Assembly: GCF_018614575.1 (NCBI RefSeq)
Contig: NZ_JAGGOJ010000008.1
Location: 248,001-312,000, forward strand
DNA: 64,000 bases
Source of the DNA: Streptomyces sp. ISL-10
GTDB taxonomy: Bacteria > Actinomycetota > Actinomycetes > Streptomycetales > Streptomycetaceae
Direction: 5' to 3'
The position numbers and the translations under genes were made by a program. The notes below the pieces were generated by a model. That model was not told where the DNA came from, searched no databases, and saw nothing but the letters and a program-made list of their open reading frames with translations. Of this stretch, positions 27,044-36,433 are shown one piece after another (within the stretch, counting starts at the first letter, position 1; every line of letters begins with the position of its first letter).

Positions 27044-27742
27044 TCATGCTCTGGGCCGCAGGCGTACGCAGCACCGGCCGGGAGCGGGGTCCAGGCACGC
27101 TTCGAGCTCGGTCTCGTCCAGCCCTTCCAGGACGCCGCGCAGCAGGTGGAGGTTCATGCCGCTGACGGTTTCGGTGTGTTCGCGTGCCAGTGCGTGGAAG
27201 GGCAGTTGCCGAGGACCATGGCATCGTCCTCGTTCCTCGGCTCGAATCCGTGGCGCTCCAGCATGTCGACGATCCCGGTGGCGCCCTGTTCGGCCAGCCG
27301 CTTGCCGTGATCGTGGGCTCGGCGGTGCAGCGCGGCCCGGACCGGCTCGCCGGTGGCCTCGGCTTCCTCAACGGCCTGGGCGAGGAGCCGTCCGGCCAGT
27401 TCGTACTGCCGCTCGGGCAGGCTCACGGCGACTTGCTTCGTGGATCGGCGGTAGAGCTTGGCCGGCCGCCCCGCACCCGGTCCTGAGCGTCCGCTGCGCC
27501 GCTCGTAGACCACGTCGAGCAGTGACGCGTCGGCGAGACGGTCCAGATGGAATGCCGCGGTCGGCCGCGGCAGGCCGAGGGCCGCGGCCGACCGCGTCGC
27601 GGCTGACCGGGCCCGACTGGTGCACGACGTGGTCGTAGAGCCTCCTGCGGGTCGGCTCCTCGAGGGCGGCGACGGCGGAGACGTCGGCGTGGGATGCGTC
27701 CTTGGGGTGGTCCACGTACACCAGTGTAAAACCAACATCCAT
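27044..27742 (-). pseudogene. ArsR-type winged-helix regulator, two frameshifts
   Basis: Translated across frames, this is one regulator of about 230 residues. It starts MDVGFTLVYVDHPKD at 27742, has the winged helix EEPTRRRLYDHVVHQSGPVS then AFHLDRLADASLLDVVYERR, and a C-terminal domain ending DPAPGRCCVRLRPRA. One apparent extra base near 27580-27590 splits the HTH. One apparent missing base in a G/C run near 27200 splits the tail after LGNCP. It is divergent from the DoxX-like gene, with a palindrome between them, so it probably once regulated that gene. The indels could be real inactivation or sequence error. Confidence 0.72.
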
Positions 27743-27776
27743 TGACTAAAGAGCCGAGGCGCGCTTCTATCGATAG
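27742..27776 (+). promoter_or_regulatory. promoter with palindromic operator before DoxX-like gene
   Basis: TTGACT at 27742-27747 and TTCTAT at 27765-27770 are 17 bases apart and fit a sigma-70-like promoter. The palindrome CTATCGATAG (27767-27776) overlaps the -10 and faces the divergent ArsR-type gene. It is a plausible repressor site. Confidence 0.5.
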
Positions 27777-27803
27777 TGAAAGTTGTTGATAGAGGGAGGC
27801 GTC

Positions 27804-28238
27804 ATGTCATCCACATCCAGCACAAGGTCCGCCGTCGCTCGGCGGGCCGTGTTCACCGACCCCGGCTATCAAGCCTTCGTCATCCTGCGCACCGGGTTCA
27901 CCGTGGCGCCGATCCTGTTCGGGCTGGACAAGTTCGCCAACCTGCTTGTCGACTGGCCGACTTACCTCGCCCCCTGGATCGACGACATCGTTCCGGGCAG
28001 CGCTCAGGCCGCGATGTACGCCGTGGGCGTCATCGAGATCGTGGCAGGCCTCGTCGTCGCCCTGGCGCCGCGGTTCGGCGGCTGGCTGGTGGCCGGATGG
28101 CTCGCCGGAATCATCGTCAACCTGCTGACCATCCCCGGGCACTACGACATCGCGCTGCGTGACTTCGGACTGCTCCTCGGCGCCGTCGCCCTCGCCAGGC
28201 TCGCCGAGCGCTACCACGGCAATCGTCAGTCCCGCTGA
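27804..28238 (+). CDS. DoxX-like membrane protein
   Basis: A 144-residue protein with four predicted membrane segments: VILRTGFTVAPILFGLDKF, QAAMYAVGVIEIVAGLVVAL, WLVAGWLAGIIVNLLTIPG and DFGLLLGAVALARLAE. It matches the short DoxX-like family, sometimes tied to redox or stress. ATG at 27804 follows GAGGGAGGC. It is divergently arranged with a broken ArsR-type regulator. Confidence 0.75.
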   Translation: MSSTSSTRSAVARRAVFTDPGYQAFVILRTGFTVAPILFGLDKFANLLVDWPTYLAPWIDDIVPGSAQAAMYAVGVIEIVAGLVVALAPRFGGWLVAGWLAGIIVNLLTIPGHYDIALRDFGLLLGAVALARLAERYHGNRQSR

Positions 28239-28602
28239 ACGTCAGGACAGGCGGTCGGTGCCTCAGGGCAGCGGCCGCCTTTGAACGCCATGGCGACCCC
28301 GCCGTCGGCCCCGGAAGCCGGGCCGGCCTAATAGGTCAGAGGACAACAGTCGCCTCCCCGCCCAAACGGCTTCCCGGCCGCTGCCCGGGCGCACGGGGGC
28401 GCGCGCCCGTGACGCGGACGCAGACCGGGCCAGGCGAGGCAGGCCGAGGCGGGTCGGCTCGTGCTCCGCGGCGAGCACACGCTGTACCGCATCACCCTCG
28501 ACGACTCAGACGCGCCACGTCCCCCCACTGACGCGGTGCCGTTGCCGGCGGCGGGGAGGCGAATGAGGTCACGAGCCCGTGGCAGCAGCTGAGCGTCAGG
28601 AA
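28239..28602. other. intergenic region, nothing recognised
   Basis: Between convergent genes. Apart from the strong hairpin at its right edge I see no gene. Short coding-like pieces on either strand lack starts. Confidence 0.4.
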
Positions 28603-28647
28603 ACGCGACGGCCGCCGTCCGGATCACCCGGGTGGCGGCCGTCGCGT
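28603..28647 (-). terminator. hairpin terminator of the SulP gene
   Basis: A perfect 14-bp stem: ACGCGACGGCCGCC (28603-28616) pairs with GGCGGCCGTCGCGT (28634-28647). It lies 17 bases past the stop of the reverse-strand SulP gene. Confidence 0.8.
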
Positions 28648-28663
28648 CGGTGGGGGCTGTCGG

Positions 28664-30229
28664 TCAGTGGCTGCCGGTGAGTTCGCCGCTGAGCGTCTTG
28701 TGAAGGTCGGCGCTCGGCTCGTTCAGCCCGATGATCTCCACGCTCTTGCCGCGCTGGGCGTACTTGGTCTCGATGGCGTCCAGGGCGGCGACGGAGGAGG
28801 CGTCCCAGATGTGGGCCGCCGACAGGTCGATGACGACCCTGCCGGGGTCGCCGGCGTAGTCGAACCGGCCGACCAGGTCGTTGGAGGACGCGAAGAACAG
28901 TTCACCCGTCACCCGGTAGACCACGCTCGTGCCGTCGGGGTCGGTGACAGCCGTGACGTCGGCGAGGCGGGCGACGCGCTTGGCGAAGACCACCATCGCG
29001 GTGAGCGCGCCGACGACGACTCCGATCGCGAGATTGTGCGTGGCCACGACGCAGGCGACGGTGACGACCATGACGGTGATCTCACCCGCGGGCATCCGCT
29101 TGAGGGTCTTGGGGGAGACGGAGTGCCAGTCGAAGGTCGCGAACGACACCATGACCATGACGGCGACCAGTGCGGCCATGGGGATGTCGGAGACGATCGG
29201 CCCGAAGACGATGCACAGCACCATCAGGAACGCACCGGCCAGGAAGGTGGACAGGCGCGTACGGGCGCCGGACACCTTCACGTTGATCATCGTCTGGCCG
29301 ATCATCGCGCAGCCGCCCATGCCGCCGAAGAACCCCGTGACGATGTTGGCGATGCCCTGGCCGATGGACTCGCGGGTCTTGCTGGAGTGGCTGTCGGTGA
29401 TGTCGTCGACGAGCTTCGCGGTCATCAGCGACTCCATCAGGCCGACCAGCGCCATGGCGAAGGCGTAGGGGGCGATGGTGGCCAGGGTGTCGAGCGTGAA
29501 CGGCACGTCGGGAAGGCCCGGCACCGGCAGCGAGGAGGGCAGGGCGCCCTTGTCGCCGACGGTCGGCACCGCGATCCCCGCGCCCACCGTGATGACGGTG
29601 AGGATGACGATGGAGACCAGCGGGGCCGGGACGACGGTGGTGATCCTCGGGAAGAACACCATCATCGCCAGGCCGCCGATGATCAGCGGATAGACCGCCC
29701 AGGGCACGTTCCGCATCTCGGGGATCTGCGCCATGAAGATGAGGACGGCGAGGGCGTTGACGAAGCCGACCATCACCGAGCGGGGGACGAAGCGCATCAG
29801 CTTCGCCACCCCGAGCGCGCCGAGGGCGATCTGGAAGACGCCGGCCAGGATGACGGCGGCGATCAGGTAGCCCAGCCCGTGCTCACGGTTCAGCGGCGCG
29901 ATCACGAGTGCGACGGCGCCGGTCGCGGCGGAGATCATCGCCCGTCGTCCGCCCACGACGGAGATCACCACGGCCATGGTGAAGCTGGCGAACAGGCCGA
30001 TGGCCGGGTCGACTCCGGCGATGATCGAGAAGGAGATCGCTTCCGGGACCAGCGCGAGTGCGACCACCAGGCCGGCCAGCACCTCGGTGCGCCACACTCT
30101 CGGATCCGTGAGCCAGACGGGGCGCAGGCTGCGCAGCCGCGCGGCGGGAGACAGAACGGGGGAGGACAACGAAGCAGTTACCTGTCGTGCTCGGGCACAC
30201 CGCGGGCGGGCGTGCGGAGAGAGACGCAT
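28664..30229 (-). CDS. SulP family anion transporter with STAS domain
   Basis: Up to 521 residues. About ten membrane helices begin at VWRTEVLAGLVVALALVPEA. Typical SulP pieces include GLFASFTMAVVISVVGGRRA and GFFGGMGGCAMIGQTMINVK. The C-terminal cytoplasmic STAS domain (RVVIDLSAAHIWDASSVAAL) is near residue 460. The substrate could be sulfate, bicarbonate or another anion. ATG at 30229 has no clear ribosome site; TTG at 30169 would give 501 residues, so the start is uncertain. A MerR regulator gene is divergent, with a 24-bp palindrome between them. Confidence 0.9.
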   Translation of the reverse strand: MRLSPHARPRCARARQVTASLSSPVLSPAARLRSLRPVWLTDPRVWRTEVLAGLVVALALVPEAISFSIIAGVDPAIGLFASFTMAVVISVVGGRRAMISAATGAVALVIAPLNREHGLGYLIAAVILAGVFQIALGALGVAKLMRFVPRSVMVGFVNALAVLIFMAQIPEMRNVPWAVYPLIIGGLAMMVFFPRITTVVPAPLVSIVILTVITVGAGIAVPTVGDKGALPSSLPVPGLPDVPFTLDTLATIAPYAFAMALVGLMESLMTAKLVDDITDSHSSKTRESIGQGIANIVTGFFGGMGGCAMIGQTMINVKVSGARTRLSTFLAGAFLMVLCIVFGPIVSDIPMAALVAVMVMVSFATFDWHSVSPKTLKRMPAGEITVMVVTVACVVATHNLAIGVVVGALTAMVVFAKRVARLADVTAVTDPDGTSVVYRVTGELFFASSNDLVGRFDYAGDPGRVVIDLSAAHIWDASSVAALDAIETKYAQRGKSVEIIGLNEPSADLHKTLSGELTGSH

Positions 30230-30509
30230 GGGGCCGGACGGCCCGTGCGGGCCCGCGCGAAGCAGTACGGGCAGGAGGTCTTGGAGGGCGGCACAGCGGG
30301 CCCCGGGGGCAGTCGGCCCGCGGAGGTGCTGGTCAGGTGCGGCGGATCACGGCGGGCAGGCAGCGGCGGCAGGCACCATGGACATGCGCGCGCTCCTACG
30401 GGCTCGGTGGTCTTCGCCGGGGGCGTCGTCGGCCCCGACACGGCTGACGGTGCGGGATGCGGGCCCGCACCGGGACAAAGGAGGGCGCCGGGCCCTCGAC
30501 CCTTCTTTA

Positions 30510-30533
30510 CTCTACCCTAACGTTAGGGTAGAG
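30510..30533 (+). promoter_or_regulatory. perfect 24-bp palindrome, probable MerR operator and promoter
   Basis: CTCTACCCTAAC is followed directly by its reverse complement. CTTTAC at 30505-30510 and TAGAGA at 30529-30534 flank it with an 18-base spacing, the elongated spacer typical of MerR-controlled promoters. It lies 50 bases before the MerR gene, so it probably mediates autoregulation and perhaps SulP control. Confidence 0.75.
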
Positions 30534-30583
30534 ATGGCAGGCGGCCGTCACTGGCGGCGCCGCACCGCGAGAGGGCGCACCAG

Positions 30584-30994
30584 GTGAGCAGTGAGCACAT
30601 GCAGATCGGCGAGGTCGCCGCGCGGACCGAGCTCTCTCTACGCACCATCCGCCACTACGAAGAGACCGGCCTGGTCATCCCCTCGGCCCGCTCGCAGGGC
30701 GGCTTCCGTCTCTACACCGAGTCCGACGTGGCCCGTCTCATGGTGGTCCGCCGGATGAAGCCGCTGGGCTTCACCCTCGACCAGATGCGCGACCTGCTCC
30801 AGGCGATCGACTGTCTCGACGCCGCCGAGCCCCCGGCCCCGGAGGAGAGTGAGGAGCTGTTGGAGCGGGTGCGTGCATACGAGCGTGCCGCCACGGCGCG
30901 TGTCGCGGACCTGCGCGTTCAGCTGGAGCGCGCCGAGGACTTCGCCGCCACGCTGCGCGGGCGCCTGGAGCGGAGCGCCCCTGCCGCGACCTGA
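30584..30994 (+). CDS. MerR family transcriptional regulator
   Basis: A 136-residue MerR-type regulator. The winged HTH reads MQIGEVAARTELSLRTIRHY, then EETGLVIPSARSQGGFRLYT. A MKPLGFTLDQMRDLL stretch leads into a coiled-coil dimer helix. The C-terminal effector part is short and lacks metal-binding Cys pairs, so the signal is unlikely to be a thiolate-bound metal. It is divergent from the SulP transporter. GTG at 30584 or ATG at 30599 could be the start. Confidence 0.9.
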   Translation: MSSEHMQIGEVAARTELSLRTIRHYEETGLVIPSARSQGGFRLYTESDVARLMVVRRMKPLGFTLDQMRDLLQAIDCLDAAEPPAPEESEELLERVRAYERAATARVADLRVQLERAEDFAATLRGRLERSAPAAT

Positions 30995-31092
30995 CGGACG
31001 GCAAGGCCTTCACCGGAGAAACGCGGCAGTTCGTCACCTGCTGGACCGGCGGACATGCAGCTCCAGCAGGATGGACACCTGACCCCGCGGCC

Positions 31093-31123
31093 CCGGAAGG
31101 CCCGGCCGGGCCGGGCCTTCCGG
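31093..31123. terminator. GC-rich hairpin between convergent genes
   Basis: CCGGAAGGCCCGGCC pairs with GGCCGGGCCTTCCGG around a one-base centre. It sits between the end of the MerR gene (30994) and the end of a reverse-strand gene (31240), so it could serve both directions. Confidence 0.65.
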
Positions 31124-31239
31124 CCATCACGCTTCCGCAGACCTCCCGGAGTCCATGAGTCGACCACGCCGGCGTCGACGTCGACTGAGGGGCCCTCAGC
31201 CCCGGTCGTGCCTCCGCCACGGGCCCCTTCTGCGGGGTG

Positions 31240-31470
31240 TCAGCTGCCCAGTCGCGTACGCAGCAAAGCTTTGCCCATCTCGGCGCCCTTACGGCTGTCG
31301 GCCTGGGCCTTGCGGAACAACTCCATGATCTCGGTGTCGTTGTCGCGTTCCGCGTCCTGGATGTAGGTCTCCATCCGCAGCGCGTTGCTCAGGCACGCCT
31401 CGATGTACCAGATCAAGTTGTAGTCCTTGTCCTTGGTGCCGGTGACCTGGCCGGTCTCGCTGCTGCTCAT
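31240..31470 (-). CDS. small conserved hypothetical protein
   Basis: A 76-residue protein that is mostly helical and polar: DYNLIWYIEACLSNALRMET, then RDNDTEIMELFRKAQADSRK. The sequence is well formed and starts at an ATG (31470) with GAGAGGAAGG upstream. I recall similar short proteins in streptomycetes but no function. It could form a helical hairpin or bind a partner. It stands alone. Confidence 0.7.
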   Translation of the reverse strand: MSSSETGQVTGTKDKDYNLIWYIEACLSNALRMETYIQDAERDNDTEIMELFRKAQADSRKGAEMGKALLRTRLGS

Positions 31471-31639
31471 GGTTGCCTTCCTCTCGGTCCACTGACGGGA
31501 AAGCCAGACCGTAACCAGCCGTCGGCGGCCCTGCGCCGTAGCCGCCACGGCGAAGACCGCGGTTCACACCAACGGCCGTGTCGGCCGCTGATCGCCTATC
31601 AGCGGAGTCAGCATCATGAACAGGCGGTTGAGCGGTCGC

Positions 31640-32488
31640 CTCTCGGCCCGGGAACTTCGCGGTGGTCGCCACGCAAGAGCCGGGGTCGTCCAGCCACGGG
31701 AAGTGCCCCGCTCCGTGCTGGACAACGAGTTGGCGTTCGGGAACAGCCCGGCGAACTCGGCCGTCGTCCGCGCCGGAGCCCCCAGGTCGAACTCCCCGGC
31801 GAGCAGGGGCACTGGAGGCGCGAGCCGGGCGAGCGCGGTGCGGTTGCCGGCCGGGTCGTAAGCCCTTCGGCACCGGAGGCAGCCACCACCTCGCGGTTCG
31901 CCTGTTCCCCCCTCGGCCGCCTGGTGAATCCCGGGTCGCAACATCCCAAGGGCCGTAGGAGAACGGTGCGATGGCCTGTCGGCTGCGCCCGGTGGCCCTT
32001 TCGGACACGACCGCCTCCACGACCGCGAACGCCGCCGGGAACCATGGCTCGTCCCGGCGGAGCAGAGCGGTCTCGAGCCGTAGGTCTCCGGGGCTCGTCA
32101 GGACGACGGCTCTGACGCTCGGCGTGATCAGCGCGAGCCTGCCCACGCGTTCCGGATGCCGGTGCGCATACAGGCGCGGCCAGATTCGCGCCGGCGCAGT
32201 GCGCGAGCAGGTCCATCCGGTCGAGGCCGAGGTGCTCGCGCAGGGCCTCCACGTCGTCGACGAGCCGGTCGCAGCGGCAGGAGGCGATGTCCTGCGGCAT
32301 CGCCGACTGCCCGGTGCCCCGGAGGTCCACCCGGATCAACCGCCGGTGCGCGGACAGGCCGCCCAGGTTCCCGAGGTAGGCGGAATCCTGAGGTCCCCCG
32401 GCAGGCAGACCACCGGAGGGCCCTCTCCGAAGACCTGATACGCGAGCTGGGTTCCGGCCTGCGCGGAGAAGGCAGGCACCGCCGACAC
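31640..32488 (-). pseudogene. alpha/beta hydrolase (proline iminopeptidase-like), multiply frameshifted
   Basis: Pieces in different reverse-strand frames assemble into one hydrolase. GTG at 32488 opens with SAQAGTQLAYQVFGEGPPVV. The core is RVDLRGTGQSAMPQ, the nucleophile segment LDRMDLLAHCAGANLA, ALITPSVRAVVLTSPGDL, PVPLLAGEFDLGAPA and GAGHFPWLDDPG. The nucleophile position reads HCAGA (Cys in place of the usual Ser). At least four indels break it, one in a five-base C run near 32395. It is clearly non-functional as given. Decay seems more likely than read error because the indels are so dense. Confidence 0.72.
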
Positions 32489-32822
32489 CCTGCCAACGGT
32501 GTTCGTGCAGAGCAACCGAGTTCTTCGCCCATGCGTGCTACGACCGCGACGCCGCTTGCTCGTTCAGCGCGAGCACCGCGCACGCCAGAGGCCGGCCCCG
32601 TTCGACGGCGTCCGGCACAGGGGCGATGACGGCGCAGACCCGGCCGGTCAGGGCGGCGGAGAAACGATGACCGACGTGCGGTTCGTTTTCCCCACCTCGA
32701 CCTGAACCTCAGCGTGAGAGTTCGGCCTGCGAGGCGCCTTCGTCCGAACGCGCTCAGCTGGGGCGTAAAGCCTGGTGAACCGGGTACAGCCAATGACCGC
32801 GACGACAAGAAGGGCTGTCCGT
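32489..32822. other. intergenic region upstream of phosphoketolase
   Basis: No gene is supported. It must hold the phosphoketolase promoter, but I see no clear -35/-10 pair. Confidence 0.35.
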
Positions 32823-35168
32823 ATGCGGTCGGAGCACAACGGGACACAGGCATACCGTCGTGCGGCGGACTACATCGCCGCCGCGCTGATCTTCCTCCAG
32901 GGCAACGTCCTGCTGCGGGAGCCGCTGCGCCGGGAGCACCTCAAACCGAGGCTGCTCGGCCACTGGGGGTCCTGTCCCGGCATCACCATGGTGTATGCGG
33001 CACTCAACACCCTGGTCAAGGAGAGCGACGCCGATGTGCTCCTGGTGACCGGACCGGGACACGGCGCCCCGGCCAACCACGCCAACCTGTGGCTGGAGGG
33101 CACCCATGAGCACTACGACCCGGCCCTGGCCCGCACCGAGCAGGGCCTGCGCGAACTCGCCCGCAGGTATTGCGCACCCGACGGCTTTCCCAGCCACCTC
33201 TCTCCCGCACTGCCCGGCACCCTCCACGAGGGCGGTGAACTCGGCTACGCACTGTCCACCGCGTTCGGAGCGGCCCTGGACGCCCCCGACCGCCTGGTGG
33301 CCTGCATCGTCGGAGACGGCGAGGCCGAGACCGGGCCGACCGCGGCGGCGTGGCACTCCACCAAGTTCCTCGACCCCGCAACCAGCGGTGCTGTCCTGCC
33401 CTTCCTGCACCTGAACGGCTACAAGATCTCCTCGCCCACGCTGTTCTCCACCATGTCCGACGACGAACTGATCGCGCTGTTCCGCGGCTACGGCTGGGCC
33501 CCCCGCATCGTCGACGTCACGGCGGGCCCCGAGGGCGAACCCGTCGCCGAAGCGGTCCGCGACGCCCACGCCGCCGTCCGGGACCTCCAGCGCCGTGCCC
33601 GGTCGGGCGACATGCCCGAACGTCCGGCCTGGCCGATGATCGTCCTGCGCAGCCTCAAGGGACAGGGCGCGCCTGCGGAGGTGCGGGGCAAGCCCATCGA
33701 AGGCACCTTCCACGCCCACCAAGTGCCCCTGGAAGGCGTCCACGACGACCCGCAACAACTGCAGGCCCTGGAAGCGTGGCTGAAGTCGTACGCACCACAG
33801 GAACTGTTCGACGACCAGGGGCGGCCCCAGCCGGAGGTCCTGCAGTGCTGCCCCGAGGGCGAGCGACGCCTCGGCATGCAGCCCGCGGCCGACGGCGGCC
33901 GGCTGCGCCGCCCACTGGACCTGCCACCACTGGAGCCGTACGCCGTCGACGTGACGGACGGGCCCGGCGCGGCCTCCGCGAGCCCGAACCGGGTGCTCGC
34001 CGACTGGCTCACCGACATCATGCGCAGGACGGAGGCGACCCGGGACTTCCGCATCATGTCCCCGGACGAACTCGCCTCCAACAAGCTCGACGCCGTCCTC
34101 GACGCCAGCGGCCGCTCCTACGTCTGGCCCGTCGACCAGTACGCGGAAAACCTCTCCCGAGACGGTCGGATCATGGAGGTGCTCTCCGAACACAACTGTC
34201 AGGGCTGGCTCCAGGGATACCTCCTGACAGGCCGCCACGGCCTCTTCCCGACGTACGAGGCCTTCGCCTCCATCGTCGACAGCATGCTCAACCAGTACGC
34301 CAAGTGGCTGAAGATGTCGGGCGAAGTGCCGTGGCGCGCACCCGTCAGCAGCCTCACGTACCTGCTGACCAGCGAAGGCTGGCGGCAGGAACACAACGGC
34401 TACAGCCACCAGGGCCCCGGATTCATCAACAACCTGCTCACCAAGAAGGCCACGGTCACCGGCGTCCATCTGCCGCCCGATGCGAACACACTGCTTGTGA
34501 CCATGGAACGCCTGATGGCCGACACCGGTCGCATCAACCTGGTCGTGGCGGGCAAGCACACCGCAGCGCAATGGCTCGACCTCGACAGCGCCCGCCGGCA
34601 CTGCGAGGCCGGAGCCTCGATCTGGCAATGGGCCTCCACCCACGACGGCGAGGACCCCGAACTGGTCCTGGCCTGCGCGGGCGGCATCCCCACCGTCGAA
34701 ACCCTCGCCGCCGCCGAACTGCTGCGCCGCGACCTGCCCGACGCACGCGTCCGCGTCGTCAACGTCGTCGACCTGTGCACCCTCGCCGCACCCGGACGGC
34801 ATCCGCACGGCATGCCGGACCCGGAGTTCCGCGCGCTCTTCGGCACGGGGACGCCCGTGGTCTTCAACTTCCACGGCTACCCGTCGGCCGTTCACCAACT
34901 GCTCCACGGCCGGCCGCAGCCGGATCGCTTCCACGTCCGCGGATACGTGGAGGAGGGCACGACCACCACCCCGTACGACCTGCTCGCGAGCAACGGCACC
35001 TCGCGGCACGATCTGGCCATCACCGCGCTGGGCCATCTACGCGGACGGTCCGCTACCGCCGGCGACCTCGCCGCCTCCTACGCACGGCACCGCGACCGGC
35101 TGCGCGAGGAACTGAGGCGTACCGGTGTCGACCCCGCCGAGATCACCGAATGGAGGTGGCAGTCATGA
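32823..35168 (+). CDS. xfp: phosphoketolase
   Basis: A 781-residue thiamine-diphosphate enzyme that cleaves xylulose-5-phosphate (and often fructose-6-phosphate) with phosphate to acetyl phosphate and an aldose phosphate. Family signatures include LREPLRREHLKPRLLGHWG, VTGPGHGAPA, the ThDP site GDGEAETGPTAAAWHSTKFL (about residue 165), FLHLNGYKIS, SEGWRQEHNGYSHQGPGF and VFNFHGYP. ATG at 32823 was chosen because AGAAGGG precedes it by 8 bases and the length fits the family. No acetate kinase or phosphate acetyltransferase gene is adjacent. A short frame overlaps its stop. Confidence 0.95.
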   Translation: MRSEHNGTQAYRRAADYIAAALIFLQGNVLLREPLRREHLKPRLLGHWGSCPGITMVYAALNTLVKESDADVLLVTGPGHGAPANHANLWLEGTHEHYDPALARTEQGLRELARRYCAPDGFPSHLSPALPGTLHEGGELGYALSTAFGAALDAPDRLVACIVGDGEAETGPTAAAWHSTKFLDPATSGAVLPFLHLNGYKISSPTLFSTMSDDELIALFRGYGWAPRIVDVTAGPEGEPVAEAVRDAHAAVRDLQRRARSGDMPERPAWPMIVLRSLKGQGAPAEVRGKPIEGTFHAHQVPLEGVHDDPQQLQALEAWLKSYAPQELFDDQGRPQPEVLQCCPEGERRLGMQPAADGGRLRRPLDLPPLEPYAVDVTDGPGAASASPNRVLADWLTDIMRRTEATRDFRIMSPDELASNKLDAVLDASGRSYVWPVDQYAENLSRDGRIMEVLSEHNCQGWLQGYLLTGRHGLFPTYEAFASIVDSMLNQYAKWLKMSGEVPWRAPVSSLTYLLTSEGWRQEHNGYSHQGPGFINNLLTKKATVTGVHLPPDANTLLVTMERLMADTGRINLVVAGKHTAAQWLDLDSARRHCEAGASIWQWASTHDGEDPELVLACAGGIPTVETLAAAELLRRDLPDARVRVVNVVDLCTLAAPGRHPHGMPDPEFRALFGTGTPVVFNFHGYPSAVHQLLHGRPQPDRFHVRGYVEEGTTTTPYDLLASNGTSRHDLAITALGHLRGRSATAGDLAASYARHRDRLREELRRTGVDPAEITEWRWQS

Positions 35169-35347
35169 ACGACGCTGACCTGATCGCCGACTTCCTGCGC
35201 GAGGTGCCGCCCCCTCGTCACACGCCCCCGACTGCGGCCGCGAAGGGTTCGGCGCCGGCACGCGCCGACATCGTCGGCGTGATCGGTTCCTCGCCGGAAG
35301 GGGTCGGGCCGGCCCGACCCGGGCGCACCGGATCGTCCGCTCCATAG
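35165..35347 (+). CDS. short ORF coupled to phosphoketolase, probably truncated
   Basis: An ATG overlaps the phosphoketolase stop (ATGA) and opens MNDADLIADFLREVPPPR, which looks like a normal protein start. The next 40 residues lose that character and end in a TAG, while the same DNA is the tail of a reverse-strand esterase remnant. I think a once-coupled second gene was cut by rearrangement here. A genuine 60-residue protein is possible. Confidence 0.35.
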   Translation: MNDADLIADFLREVPPPRHTPPTAAAKGSAPARADIVGVIGSSPEGVGPARPGRTGSSAP

Positions 35348-35715
35348 ATGATCAGAACTGGCTCGCGCCACTGGGTTCGACCGCCGCATTCCCCGCGGCA
35401 GTCGGCCGACGACCGAGGCCGCTCCCGCCGGCCGTTCCGGACGCTGCGCGGCCACCCCCAGGGCCATCGAGCCCCGTTGGAGAATCCCACGGCGTACAGC
35501 CGGTCGGGATCGGCCTGCCGGGTGCGTACCAAGTCGTCGACCAGCGCATCGACCCAGCGGATGTCTGCGTCCGGGTCCGGCCGCACGGTGACGGCGGTAC
35601 CGGCTCCCCTCACTCGCCCGACGACGACCGCGGTGTCCCCGATTCGGGGTCGATGTCGCGTGCCCGTGCTGCCTCCAGTGAGGCGGACCCTCACATGTGT
35701 CCACCGGCGACCCAT
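35220..35715 (-). pseudogene. LpqC/PHB-depolymerase-type esterase remnant
   Basis: Reverse-strand pieces resemble the secreted LpqC-like esterase family: IRWVDALVDDLVRTRQADPD, the nucleophile segment YAVGFSNGA, and further on PVLIIYGADDPVRPG. They lie in more than one frame, and the N-terminus and part of the centre are missing. It is a broken gene next to the phosphoketolase. Confidence 0.55.
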
Positions 35716-35966
35716 GGCCGCAGGGGCCTCTGATGGGACACGCAGGCGCTCACGCGGTGGACCGGCGGCGGCCCGCGCCGGAGCGGGCCGACGGTGGCGC
35801 CGCCGCCGACCGCCCCACGCGGGGGCGGCCGGCCGCCGAAGCAGGGGAGTGCGGCCGGGCGGGTTCCCGGCGTCTGCGTCCGGGACGGAGTCTGCCGTCT
35901 GCGGCCGTGTACCGGGTTCTGCGATGGGTACCGGGGCAGGACAATCTCTTTCCTTCGGGAGGCTTG

Positions 35967-36433
35967 ATGATCACTCACGCGGATCTCACCCAAGCTGTGG
36001 CCCGGCGGGCGGGCCTCGCGGACGCCGACGAAGCCGTCCGTGTGACCAGGGTCGTCCTGGGCACGCTGGCGCACCGGCTTCCGATGCCTCAGCGGCGGAG
36101 GCTGCGTGCGGCGCTGCCGGGCCCGGAACAGGATGCGGCCTATGCCACGGTTCCCGCCGCGGCCGACGACGTCACCGGTCTGCTGGCCGAGGCGGGGCGC
36201 CATCTAGACACACCGCCCGAGCGGGCTCTCCTCTTGGCCCGGGCGGTCGTGTCGCAGATCGCGGAGGCCGAGCCCGGGCTGGCCGGGAGCTGCGGGAGCA
36301 CCTTCCGGATGATTACGCGGCGCTGTTCTCGCCGCCGCCGGAGCACCCCGAGCGCATGCATGCGGCGACCGACGCACGCGCGCCGCTGACGCCGGACGAA
36401 GTGGCCGGCGAGCTGCCCGGACGACCGCAGTGA
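35967..36433 (+). pseudogene. DUF2267 protein gene with one frameshift
   Basis: ATG at 35967 follows GGGAGG and opens ITHADLTQAVARRAGLADAD, with the DUF2267 features VTRVVLGTLAHRLP and LLLARAVVSQIAEAEPGL. Near 36285 a base in a G run appears to be missing. After correction the frame continues ELREHLPDDYAALFSPPPEH to a TGA at 36433, the usual DUF2267 ending. The intact gene would encode about 155 residues. A second, intact DUF2267 gene is at 49136. The single indel may be a read error. Confidence 0.7.

Noticed and set aside
28667..30520. Forward frame of 617 codons opposite SulP, rich in His and Asp
   Set aside because: Low-complexity composition typical of an antisense of a membrane protein gene.
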